NCBI RefSeq assembly: GCF_020521555.1
Contig: NZ_BPWA01000001.1
Span: forward strand, 682,001 to 746,000
DNA length: 64,000 bases
Reading direction: 5' to 3'
Source: Rodentibacter sp. JRC1
GTDB lineage: Bacteria > Pseudomonadota > Gammaproteobacteria > Enterobacterales > Pasteurellaceae
The notes beneath the pieces were generated by a model. It was not told the DNA's origin. It did not search any database and was given only the letters and a program-made list of their open reading frames with translations. The position numbers were made by a program, and so were the translations under genes. This document shows positions 56,868-64,000 of the stretch, piece by piece (position 1 is the stretch's first letter; the number at the start of each line of letters is the position of its first letter).

Positions 56868-57524
56868 TCAAGCGAATAACGGCTCAATAAACCGCCATTG
56901 CTGTTCAAAAGACTGGTTTGAAGTCGTGCGAAAATTCGTACGAACATAGCGCATAAATTGTCCTTCACATAAGGTAACCAGATGAGAGGCAATAATGCGC
57001 ACATCAACAGAAAAACCTTTTCCCTCACGCAATTTTCTCATTTGTAAAATATTGACGAATTGCATTTCAAGGCGATCGAAGAATTGAGCAACACGCGCTT
57101 GTAATTGCGGATCTTCAAACATTAACGCGTGACCGGTTAAAATTCGTGTCAATCCCGGATTTTTACGGGCAAAATCCAAAATCATCTGTAAGATATCATG
57201 CACACGATGCATTGTATTGGTTTCGTTACGAATAGAGGTATTAATTCGGCTTAGTAAATTACTTTCAATGTTCTCAATCAAGGCTTCAAACATTTTGGTT
57301 TTACTAGGAAAGTAACGATAAAGCGCCGCTTCCGATACGCCGACTTCTTGCGCTAAACGCGCAGTCGTCATCCGCTCCATTCCCCGTTCAGAATGTAGCA
57401 TATGCGTCAACACGGTCAACACCTGCTGACGGCGTTCTTTTATCGTACGCTTTTCAATTTTTGACACTTTCACTTCCGGCTTAATTTCATCTACACCGTC
57501 TAATGATAATTGCTCTTCTACCAT
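56868..57524 (-). CDS. slmA: Nucleoid occlusion factor SlmA
   Basis: A TetR-family DNA-binding protein that blocks FtsZ assembly over the nucleoid. 218 residues with the TetR helix-turn-helix [20 protein letters not shown] near 63-82. The N-terminal extension (1-30, [18 protein letters not shown]) is normal for SlmA. It follows dut by 3 bp, the conserved dut-slmA pair. Confidence 0.95.
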   Translation of the reverse strand: MVEEQLSLDGVDEIKPEVKVSKIEKRTIKERRQQVLTVLTHMLHSERGMERMTTARLAQEVGVSEAALYRYFPSKTKMFEALIENIESNLLSRINTSIRNETNTMHRVHDILQMILDFARKNPGLTRILTGHALMFEDPQLQARVAQFFDRLEMQFVNILQMRKLREGKGFSVDVRIIASHLVTLCEGQFMRYVRTNFRTTSNQSFEQQWRFIEPLFA

Positions 57525-57527
57525 AAA

Positions 57528-57983
57528 TTATTTCTTACCCGAATGTCCAAAACCACCTTCACCACGTTCGGTTTCCGTAAATTCGCTAACAATATTGAAC
57601 TCCGCCTGTACAATCGGCACAAATACAAGCTGCGCAATACGATCACCGATTTCTACTTTGAACGGTTCAGAACCACGATTCCATACAGACACCATTAAAG
57701 GACCTTGATAATCAGAGTCAATCAACCCCACTAAATTACCTAACACGATGCCGTGTTTATGCCCTAACCCCGAACGAGGTAAAATCACCGCCGCCAAATT
57801 AGGATCGGCAATATAAATAGATAGCCCCGTCGGAATCAATTTCGTTTCACCCGGTTGAATTTCCAAGCTTTCATCAATCAATGCCCGTAAATCAAGCCCT
57901 GCCGATCCTTCAGTCGCATAAGTCGGCAAAGGAAATTCCTTGCCGATGCGTTGGTCTAAAATTTTCACATCAATTTTTTTCAT
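57528..57983 (-). CDS. dut: dUTP diphosphatase
   Basis: Hydrolyses dUTP to dUMP, keeping uracil out of DNA. 151 residues with all five trimeric dUTPase motifs: AGLDLRA near 28, PRSGLG near 69, [15 protein letters not shown] near 82, RIAQLV near 116, and the C-terminal arm [11 protein letters not shown] near 140. Confidence 0.97.
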   Translation of the reverse strand: MKKIDVKILDQRIGKEFPLPTYATEGSAGLDLRALIDESLEIQPGETKLIPTGLSIYIADPNLAAVILPRSGLGHKHGIVLGNLVGLIDSDYQGPLMVSVWNRGSEPFKVEIGDRIAQLVFVPIVQAEFNIVSEFTETERGEGGFGHSGKK

Positions 57984-58033
57984 TTACTTCCTCTAGTTCG
58001 ATATCAAAGTGCGGTCAAAATTATACGTTTTTT

Positions 58034-58206
58034 CAACATTATGTAGTAGTTGCACAAAGAGAATTTTATATCCAATATTTATTGGGTGTAGGGTGCGTTA
58101 AGCTTTGCGTAACGCACCATTTATTTCATCGTAAAACCCTTTATGGTGCGTTACGGCTTCGCCTAACAGTACCCTACGGTGATTTGGGCAAGTTACATAA
58201 TCCTGC
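58034..58206. repeat. Dispersed REPIN/MITE-like element, copy 9
   Basis: ACATTATGTAGTAGTTGCAC to a decayed AGTTACATAATCC. Two inner palindromes (GTAGGGTGCGTTAAGC...GTAACGCACC; GGTGCGTTACGGC...GCCTAACAGTACCCTAC). Uptake sequences lie on both sides (58006 and 58216). Confidence 0.85.
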
Positions 58207-58230
58207 GTTTATCTCAAAGTGCGGTCAAAA

Positions 58231-59439
58231 TTATAAGTTTTTTTGATATTGTAGAACGATTTCGTTCACCAAATCAGCGGCTAAATCAGCTTTTGATTTT
58301 AAAGAAAGGGTTTTACCGCCACCTTGCCAAAAAAGTTGTAAGGCATTTTCATCCGCATTAAATACTTGCCCACCGGATACATCGTTCGCACAAATCATAT
58401 CCAATTTTTTACGTTGCAATTTATCTTTCGCATAATCCGCTACATTTTGTGTTTCGGCAGCAAACCCGACGGTGAATGGGCGAGATTCGGACAAATGCCC
58501 CACGTCCGCGACAATGTCCGGATTCTTAATGAGCCTTATCGTCATCTCATCACCTGATTTTTTAATCTTTTGCGTGGCGACTTCTGCAACACGATAATCA
58601 GCCACAGCCGCACAACCAATAAAAATCTGATTTTTGAGCGCACTTTCAAGGGCGACTTGCCACATTTCTTGTGCAGAAATCACATCAATACGATTGACGT
58701 TTTTCGGTGTCGTTAAATTGACCGGCCCACTAATCAAAGTTACATTTGCACCACGTTTAGCAAAAGCCTCTGCAATAGCAAAGCCCATTTTTCCGGAGCT
58801 GTGATTAGAAATATAACGCACCGGATCGAGCGGCTCACGTGTTGGTCCGGCAGTAATGACTACATTTAAATCTTGTAAATCTTGGTTTTGAGCAAAGAAA
58901 TCGGAAAGAGCGGTCAAAATTTCCATAGGTTCGGACATTCGCCCAGTACCCACATCACCACAAGCCTGAAAGCCGCTATTTGGTCCGATAAATTGCACGC
59001 CACGTCCCTCAAGTGCGGTTAAATTTTGCTGAGTTATGGGCTGACGGAACATTTGTTGATTCATTGCGGGAGCAAGAAAAATCGGCGCATTTGTTGCCAA
59101 ACAAATCGTCGAAAGCAAATCATTCGCCATTCCTACCGTAAAACGGGCAATAAAATCGGCACTTGCCGGCGCAATCACAATGACATCCGCCCATTTCGCC
59201 AATTCAATATGTCCCATGGCAAGCTCCGCTTGCGGATCAAGTAAAGATTGCGCCACGGCATTACCGGAAATGGCTTGCAAAGTCAGGGGAGTCACAAACT
59301 CTGCCGCTGCAGAGGTTAACACGACACGAACCTCAGCCTCAGCCTCCGCCTTACGTAATAAGCGAATAAATTCAATGGTTTTATAAGCTGCAATACCACC
59401 TGTAATCCCGACCAGCACACGTTTTCCGGCTAATTCCAT
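58231..59439 (-). CDS. coaBC: CoaBC, phosphopantothenoylcysteine synthetase/decarboxylase
   Basis: Two steps of coenzyme A synthesis. ATG 59439 (GGAGAGGAA before it) gives 402 residues; an upstream TTG is rejected. N-terminal flavin decarboxylase (about 1-190) with [16 protein letters not shown] near 10, the active-site His region, PAMNQQMF near 122, and the Cys lid [13 protein letters not shown] near 150. C-terminal synthetase with [20 protein letters not shown] near 200-219. Confidence 0.95.
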   Translation of the reverse strand: MELAGKRVLVGITGGIAAYKTIEFIRLLRKAEAEAEVRVVLTSAAAEFVTPLTLQAISGNAVAQSLLDPQAELAMGHIELAKWADVIVIAPASADFIARFTVGMANDLLSTICLATNAPIFLAPAMNQQMFRQPITQQNLTALEGRGVQFIGPNSGFQACGDVGTGRMSEPMEILTALSDFFAQNQDLQDLNVVITAGPTREPLDPVRYISNHSSGKMGFAIAEAFAKRGANVTLISGPVNLTTPKNVNRIDVISAQEMWQVALESALKNQIFIGCAAVADYRVAEVATQKIKKSGDEMTIRLIKNPDIVADVGHLSESRPFTVGFAAETQNVADYAKDKLQRKKLDMICANDVSGGQVFNADENALQLFWQGGGKTLSLKSKADLAADLVNEIVLQYQKNL

Positions 59440-59627
59440 TTCCTCTCCGTTCAAGAATATTTAAGTTTGTTAGTGCTTAACCACAATTCGTTGCATTTTA
59501 CTTCAATTTATCAGAATAAAAAATTTTATTTTTACGATCTGCTTCCCAGATTTTATATGCCGCCTTAGCGTTATTGAGAAAGTGCGGTCAAAATTTAAGG
59601 CATTTTGTCTCACATAAAGGAAAATCA

Positions 59628-60290
59628 ATGGAATCAAGCGAACTTATGCCACGCGAAAAACTATTAAAATATGGCGTTAATACACTTTCGGATCACGAAC
59701 TCTTAGCGATTTTTTTACGCACGGGTATAAAAGGTTGCCCCGTTATGCAACTTTCCAAACTGGTGCTTGAACACTTCGGTTCGTTCCGAGCATTACTTTC
59801 CGCTGATAAAAAAACATTTTGTGCGGTGAAAGGGCTAGGCATTACGCAATTTATTCAACTGCAAGCGACCACTGAAATGACTAAACGCTATCTTAAGCAA
59901 GAGATATTTAACGCTCAAATTTTCGATGAACCTGAAATTGTTAAACTCTACCTGCGTACGGAATTACAACACGAAGAACGTGAAATTTTTATGGTGCTTT
60001 TCTTAGATAGTCAACATCGTCTTATTAAAAAAGAACGACTATTTTTAGGTACAATTAATGTTTCCAGCGTATATCCTCGTGAAATCATCAAAGCAGCCCT
60101 TTATTGCAATGCAGCGGCACTTATTTTGGTACATAATCACCCTTCAGGCATTGCCGAACCCAGCTATGCAGATAAAATTATCACGCAAAAAATTTGTGAT
60201 TCGGCAGAATTAATGGAGATTCGAATTCTCGATCATTTTATCGTAGGTAAAGGCGATTGCTATTCCTTTGTCGAAAACCGTTTGCTTTAA
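59628..60290 (+). CDS. radC: RadC family JAMM-domain protein
   Basis: 220 residues from ATG 59628 (AAAGGAAAATCA before it); a TTG start at 59574 is rejected. An N-terminal helix-hairpin-helix-like region (about 20-95, with AVKGLGITQFIQLQ) and a C-terminal JAMM metal site HNHPSG near 170 followed by the Asp of SYADKI. Function is uncertain: the old DNA repair role is disputed, although it is competence-induced in naturally transformable bacteria. It lies upstream of rpmB-rpmG. Confidence 0.92.
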   Translation: MESSELMPREKLLKYGVNTLSDHELLAIFLRTGIKGCPVMQLSKLVLEHFGSFRALLSADKKTFCAVKGLGITQFIQLQATTEMTKRYLKQEIFNAQIFDEPEIVKLYLRTELQHEEREIFMVLFLDSQHRLIKKERLFLGTINVSSVYPREIIKAALYCNAAALILVHNHPSGIAEPSYADKIITQKICDSAELMEIRILDHFIVGKGDCYSFVENRLL

Positions 60291-60346
60291 CTTTATTAGT
60301 TCCGATCATTTTTCACCGCTAAGCTGTTGGAAAATCGCATTTATAC

Positions 60347-60375
60347 TTGAGAAATGAAAATAAAGTCAGTATAAT
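60347..60375 (+). promoter_or_regulatory. rpmB operon promoter
   Basis: TTGAGA (60347-60352), 17 bp, TATAAT (60370-60375), followed by the GC-rich CTGCGACC discriminator. Confidence 0.75.
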
Positions 60376-60397
60376 CTGCGACCTTTAATATAGTAAG

Positions 60398-60480
60398 CGG
60401 GTCGGATTAGCGCGACCTGACGAGGGAGCAAACCTGTTTTAAACAGGTTTAAACAATCCGAACCGTAAGCTCGAGCTTAT
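60398..60480 (+). ncRNA. Structured rpmB leader
   Basis: GGGTCGGATT near 60398-60407 pairs with AATCCGAACC near 60455-60464 (nine of ten). Inside is the hairpin AAACCTGTTT/AAACAGGTTT (60429-60450), and after it GTAAGCTCGAGCTTAT. It lies between the promoter and rpmB, as expected of a ribosomal-protein leader. No Rfam family is claimed. Confidence 0.45.
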
Positions 60481-60501
60481 ATTTAGTTATTGGAGATTAT
60501 T

Positions 60502-60738
60502 ATGTCTAGAGTTTGTCAAGTAACAGGCAAGCGTCCTGCGGTGGGTAACAATCGCTCACACGCAATGAATGCGACACGTCGTCGTTTTCTTCCAAACCTT
60601 CACACTCACCGTTTCTGGGTTGAAAGTGAAAAACGTTTCGTAACCTTACGTTTAACTGCGAAAGGTATGCGTATCATCGATAAAAAAGGCATTGATGCAG
60701 TGTTAGCTGAGATCCGTGCTCGTGGCGAAAAAATCTAA
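60502..60738 (+). CDS. rpmB: 50S ribosomal protein L28
   Basis: 78 residues, [20 protein letters not shown], with [19 protein letters not shown] near 26-44, matching the family in full. ATG 60502 follows TGGAGATTATT; the in-frame ATG at 60490 lies on the ribosome site. The zinc-coordinating Cys set of some L28 proteins is absent apart from Cys5. Confidence 0.97.
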   Translation: MSRVCQVTGKRPAVGNNRSHAMNATRRRFLPNLHTHRFWVESEKRFVTLRLTAKGMRIIDKKGIDAVLAEIRARGEKI

Positions 60739-60749
60739 GGAGCTAAAAT

Positions 60750-60920
60750 ATGGCAGCTAAAGGCGCTCGTGAGAAAATCCGTTTAGTTTCTACTGCAGAG
60801 ACCGGTCACTTCTACACAACCGATAAAAACAAACGTAATATGCCTGAAAAAATGGAAATCAAAAAATTTGATCCGGTAGTGCGTAAACACGTTATCTATA
60901 AAGAAGCAAAAATCAAATAA
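60750..60920 (+). CDS. rpmG: 50S ribosomal protein L33
   Basis: 56 residues, [20 protein letters not shown] through [18 protein letters not shown] and ending YKEAKIK. AAGGAGCTAAAAT precedes the ATG, and the gene follows rpmB by 11 bp. The Cys-free form (no zinc ribbon) is normal in gamma-proteobacteria. Confidence 0.97.
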
Positions 60921-60928
60921 TTTTGTAG

Positions 60929-60960
60929 GTAAAAAGCCCGACGTTGCTCGGGTTTTTTTC
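60929..60960 (+). terminator. rpmB-rpmG terminator
   Basis: AAAAGCCCGA CGTTG CTCGGGTTTTTTTC. Confidence 0.9.
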
Positions 60961-61045
60961 TATCTTAGAGTGAGGAAATTTCCTCTGAAACCATTCTTTT
61001 TACAGAAAACGAAATTCCTCTCGAAATTAAATCAAGAGTATCTAA

Positions 61046-61861
61046 ATGCCTGAACTTCCTGAAGTTGAAACCGCCTTGCGCGGTGTAAGCCCCTATCTCG
61101 ATGGTTTTACGATTGAAAAAATTACCGTGCGCCAACCTAAATTACGTTGGGCGGTTTCACCCGAATTGGTAGAACTAAAGAACGTAAAAATTTTAGCCCT
61201 CGGCCGTCGCGCGAAATACCTAATTATTCACACGGAAAAAGGCTATATCGTCGGTCATTTAGGAATGTCCGGTTCTGTACGAATCGTGCCGCATGATAGC
61301 CCGATTGATAAGCACGATCATCTTGATATCGTCATCAACAATGGAAAATTATTACGCTATAATGATCCCCGCCGTTTTGGTGCTTGGCTATGGACGGAAG
61401 ATCTTGATGAATTTCACTTATTCTTAAAACTCGGGCCTGAACCCCTTTCTGACGAATTTAATGCGGAATATCTATTTAAAAAATCTCGTAAAAAAACAAC
61501 CGCACTTAAAACCTTTCTGATGGACAATGCCGTTGTTGTCGGCGTAGGAAATATTTACGCCAATGAAAGCTTATTCTTATGCGGTTTACACCCACTCAAA
61601 TCAGCGGGCAATCTTACCCGAAAACAATGCGGGTTAATCGTTGACACTATTAAAACCGTACTGACTAAAGCGATTGAGCAAGGTGGAACAACCCTTAAAG
61701 ACTTTTTACAACCTGATGGTCGTCCGGGATATTTTGCGCAAGAACTGTTAGTGTATAGTAACAAAGATAAACCTTGTCCAAAGTGCGGTACAAAAATCGA
61801 AAGTTTAGTAATTGGTCAACGTAACAGCTATTTCTGTCCCCATTGCCAAAAGAAAAAATAA
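61046..61861 (+). CDS. mutM: Formamidopyrimidine-DNA glycosylase
   Basis: Removes 8-oxoguanine and ring-opened purines. 271 residues: catalytic Pro2 and Glu3 in [12 protein letters not shown], the conserved Lys in LGRRAKYLI near 53-61, the NIYANESLF helix-two-turn-helix near 168-176, and the C-terminal zinc finger CPKCG...CPHC near 248-268. It is in the rpmB-rpmG-mutM order seen in many gamma-proteobacteria. Two uptake sequences lie inside. Confidence 0.97.
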   Translation: MPELPEVETALRGVSPYLDGFTIEKITVRQPKLRWAVSPELVELKNVKILALGRRAKYLIIHTEKGYIVGHLGMSGSVRIVPHDSPIDKHDHLDIVINNGKLLRYNDPRRFGAWLWTEDLDEFHLFLKLGPEPLSDEFNAEYLFKKSRKKTTALKTFLMDNAVVVGVGNIYANESLFLCGLHPLKSAGNLTRKQCGLIVDTIKTVLTKAIEQGGTTLKDFLQPDGRPGYFAQELLVYSNKDKPCPKCGTKIESLVIGQRNSYFCPHCQKKK

Positions 61862-61973
61862 AAACCGTTTTCCTTCTATTTTAAAAATTATGCCCGCAAA
61901 CAAGAGATTCATTAGGGCATAAGGTATCCGCTCCCTGCCGTTTACGCCACCAATTAATAATATGGAAATTTAA

Positions 61974-62486
61974 TTAAAGCGGGCTTTCGATTTGCAATTT
62001 GTCGCAAATCTCGGTAACGGTAAGGGTTAAACAAGAACGCAGTAATTTTTCTTTACGTTGCTGTTTCATTTGAAAAAGCAGTGAATCCGGCGAAGCCGTA
62101 TCAGGGGGAAAATCCAATAGGTATTTTTCTTCCACAAAACTTAATCTTTGCGCAAAATCGATAATCACTTCATCAGAAAAGCCGTATTCTTTTTCATCAT
62201 TATTTAGCCGCTCTTTTAAATCAATAAAATGGAGAATATCTTCAAAAACAGAACGCTCAAACAAGCCTAGACCAAATAACACTTTTAACCGAATAGAAAG
62301 ATCAGAAAGCGGTCCGCTGGTTTCAAATAAAGAATCAACCACGGATTTAACGGCAAAATCCGTTTTACGAAAAACGCGGTTAATCAAACCGTCCACCATT
62401 TCATCAAAAATTGTTACGGAGGCAATAATAAAACCTCGAACGGAGCTTGCTTCGTTAAGTTTTTCATAAATATGTTCTGATGGCAC
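61974..62486 (-). CDS. mtlR: MtlR, mannitol operon repressor family
   Basis: 170 residues. The central region (DEMVDGLINRVFRK near 28, and LKVLFGLGLFERSVFEDILH near 67-86) matches the MtlR fold, a helical protein without a classical DNA-binding helix. It lies 69 bp after mtlD, so mtlA-mtlD-mtlR is preserved. In E. coli it represses the operon; the mechanism is not clear from sequence. Confidence 0.88.
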   Translation of the reverse strand: MPSEHIYEKLNEASSVRGFIIASVTIFDEMVDGLINRVFRKTDFAVKSVVDSLFETSGPLSDLSIRLKVLFGLGLFERSVFEDILHFIDLKERLNNDEKEYGFSDEVIIDFAQRLSFVEEKYLLDFPPDTASPDSLLFQMKQQRKEKLLRSCLTLTVTEICDKLQIESPL

Positions 62487-62524
62487 TACTAAATCCTTTT
62501 ATTTTTGACCGCACTTTGCAATGA

Positions 62525-62548
62525 AAAAGGGCGAAAATTAATTCGCCC
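62525..62548 (-). terminator. Hairpin between mtlD and mtlR
   Basis: GGGCGAA TTAATT TTCGCCC followed on the minus strand by TTTTTCATTG. It may reduce mtlR expression relative to mtlD. An uptake sequence lies next to it (near 62507). Confidence 0.7.
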
Positions 62549-62555
62549 ATAATCA

Positions 62556-63710
62556 CTAATGAGGAATGCTTTCGTAAGCCTGTGCGATACGTTCAATTAC
62601 CGTTTCATCTTGTAATTCGGTGTACTGGCGAATGGTTTCATGCACGCCTTTTTCATTAAGAGTTCGTACTAGTTCCAAAGCTTGCGGATCTTGTTCGTTA
62701 CGATAAGATAATGCGGCTGCAATGGTATGAACCAAGTGCGTATTATCAAGTTGATATTCTAGCGTGCCGCGTAACGGTTTAACCAAGCGATCATTAAAAC
62801 TTAATTTACGCAGCGGTTCACGACCTACACGGTCAACATCATCAACCAAGAACGGATTGGCAAAACGTTTCAATATTTTTTCGATATACGCACGATGAGC
62901 TTGCGGTTCAAAACCATAACGCTTAATCAATACCGCACCGCTTTCTTCCATCGTTGCTTTAACTTCAGCTTTAATTTCCATATCTTCGATACTTTCTTTT
63001 ACAAAGCGATAACCTTTTAATTTACCGAGATACGAAGTAGCGGCATGACCGGTGTTTAATGTGAATAATTTACGCTCAACAAATGCCATTAAGTTATCGG
63101 TTTTTTCCATACCGTTAATCGCTGGAATTTCTCCCTTAAATTGCGTTTCATCTACAATCCATTCACTAAACTCTTCAACCGTAACAAGTAATGGGTCCGA
63201 TTCGTCCGCTTGCACCGGCGGCACAATACGATCCACCGCAGAATCAACAAAACCGACCACTTTCTCTACTTTCGCCTGCATTTCCGGGCTTAAATGCGCA
63301 AATACCTGCTCTTTCAAGAAAGTTGTACCGCGCACCATATTTTCACAGGCAATAATATTTAACGGTTTCTCATTCCCCGTATTCAAACGGGCTTCTAAAC
63401 CTTTCGCAATGGTACTTGCAATAATTTTTAGTACATTCGGTCCGACTGCAGTGGTAATGAGATCAACCTCATTAAATAATGCAATAACTGCGGTTTCATC
63501 TTTTGAATAGACACCGCCCACATTCGTTACCCGTTCAATGGTATTTAAATTTTCACCCACGATTTTTACGTTATAGGCTTGATTCTGCTTTAACAAATTA
63601 ATTACGTGTTCATTCACATCGGCAAAAGTTACGTGTATATCACTATCAGCCAATAATTTACCAATAAAACCGCGGCCGATATTTCCAGCCCCAAAATGTA
63701 ATGCTTTCAT
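62556..63710 (-). CDS. mtlD: Mannitol-1-phosphate 5-dehydrogenase
   Basis: Oxidises mannitol-1-P to fructose-6-P with NAD. 384 residues: the N-terminal Rossmann [20 protein letters not shown], and the polyol dehydrogenase signature around [20 protein letters not shown] near 213-232 with the catalytic Lys and His. Downstream of mtlA. Confidence 0.97.
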   Translation of the reverse strand: MKALHFGAGNIGRGFIGKLLADSDIHVTFADVNEHVINLLKQNQAYNVKIVGENLNTIERVTNVGGVYSKDETAVIALFNEVDLITTAVGPNVLKIIASTIAKGLEARLNTGNEKPLNIIACENMVRGTTFLKEQVFAHLSPEMQAKVEKVVGFVDSAVDRIVPPVQADESDPLLVTVEEFSEWIVDETQFKGEIPAINGMEKTDNLMAFVERKLFTLNTGHAATSYLGKLKGYRFVKESIEDMEIKAEVKATMEESGAVLIKRYGFEPQAHRAYIEKILKRFANPFLVDDVDRVGREPLRKLSFNDRLVKPLRGTLEYQLDNTHLVHTIAAALSYRNEQDPQALELVRTLNEKGVHETIRQYTELQDETVIERIAQAYESIPH

Positions 63711-63737
63711 ATTACTACCCCAAGTTGATTAAAAAGG

Positions 63738-63763
63738 ATAGCGGCGCAAAAACGCCGCTAAAA
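63738..63763 (-). terminator. Hairpin between mtlA and mtlD
   Basis: TAGCGGCG TTTTT CGCCGCTA on the minus strand, followed by TCCTTTTTAA; likely an attenuator within the operon. Confidence 0.6.
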
Positions 63764-63774
63764 TTTACCGCACT

Positions 63775-64000
63775 TTATGCTTTAAGTAATGCGAGTACTT
63801 TTTCCACATCATTTGTTGACGTTAAGATTTCAATGGCTTCCTCGCTATCCAGCGCATTCGTAATTGCAGAAACCACCTGAATATGCTCATTATTTTTCGC
63901 GGCAATCCCCACAACCAGTTTTGCGATGCCGTCTTCCTCATCATTAAAGCGTACACCGGACGGATACTGACACACGACAATACCGGTTTTTAATACCGAA
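63775..64000 (-). CDS. mtlA: Mannitol PTS permease, C-terminal IIA domain (runs off the window)
   Basis: 75 codons to the right edge, no start seen. The end reads TGIVVCQYPSGVRF, then IAKLVVGIAAKNNEHIQVVS and VEKVLALLKA, the C-terminus of the mannitol IIA domain that takes phosphate from HPr. The IIBC parts lie beyond 64000. First gene of mtlA-mtlD-mtlR. Confidence 0.9.
   Translation of the reverse strand, partial: SVLKTGIVVCQYPSGVRFNDEEDGIAKLVVGIAAKNNEHIQVVSAITNALDSEEAIEILTSTNDVEKVLALLKA

Overview
The window is chromosomal DNA of a gamma-proteobacterium of the family Pasteurellaceae. Three things support this. The 9-mer AAGTGCGGT, the Haemophilus influenzae-type DNA uptake sequence, occurs about 40 times on both strands by eye count. 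The gene neighbourhoods follow H. influenzae order from memory: der-dnaQ-rnhA-ompP2, nagA-nagB-nanA-siaR-nanK-nanE / siaP-siaT, crp-yheU-slmA-dut-coaBC-radC-rpmB-rpmG-mutM, and murI-recG-spoT-rpoZ-gmk. The rRNA and tRNA genes are of the same type. A mannitol operon, a full glycogen operon and sialic acid uptake coexist. I do not assign a species.

Layout. 1-3331 (minus) is the 5' end of a very large BapA-like secreted adhesin, missed by a simple ORF scan because its stop lies outside the window; it carries about ten 273-bp repeats and a 19-base homopolymer upstream. 3540-3744 holds tRNA-Arg and tRNA-Pro. 3919-8819 holds folD, ndh, an HI_0552-like gene, apaH and rsmA. 9026-11967 holds infA, the ribosomal operon rpsF-priB-rpsR-rplI behind a structured leader, folB and plsY. 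12250-17647 is one rrn operon (16S, tRNA-Glu, 23S, 5S) on the minus strand with its promoter and leader. 17761-23864 holds murI, recG, spoT, rpoZ and gmk. 24113-27134 holds gapA and an acyl-CoA synthetase. 27409-37370 is the glycogen operon glgB-X-C-A-P. 37691-42303 holds upp, uraA, hda and der, followed by two tRNA-Asp genes, dnaQ and rnhA. 44252-55437 holds the major porin and the sialic acid/amino sugar catabolic cluster diverging from its TRAP transporter. 55939-61861 holds crp, yheU, slmA, dut, coaBC, radC, rpmB, rpmG and mutM. 61974-64000 is the end of a mannitol operon.

Functionally the window joins carbon storage (glg), mucosal sugar use (sialic acid to fructose-6-phosphate, and mannitol) and the global regulators that tune them: crp is encoded here, CRP-like sites precede siaP/nanE, ompP2 and gapA, and SiaR and MtlR are local regulators.

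The most interesting non-coding content is: (a) a dispersed family of about nine 70-180 bp elements, each bounded by an inverted repeat reading roughly CGGTATTATGTAGCAGTTGC and usually containing two inverted GTAGGGTGCGTTA-type palindromes (REP/REPIN-like), often next to an uptake sequence; (b) a nested four-stem 148-bp element between glgC and glgA; (c) a possible pseudoknot in the rpsF leader; (d) the adhesin repeat array with its upstream poly-T tract.
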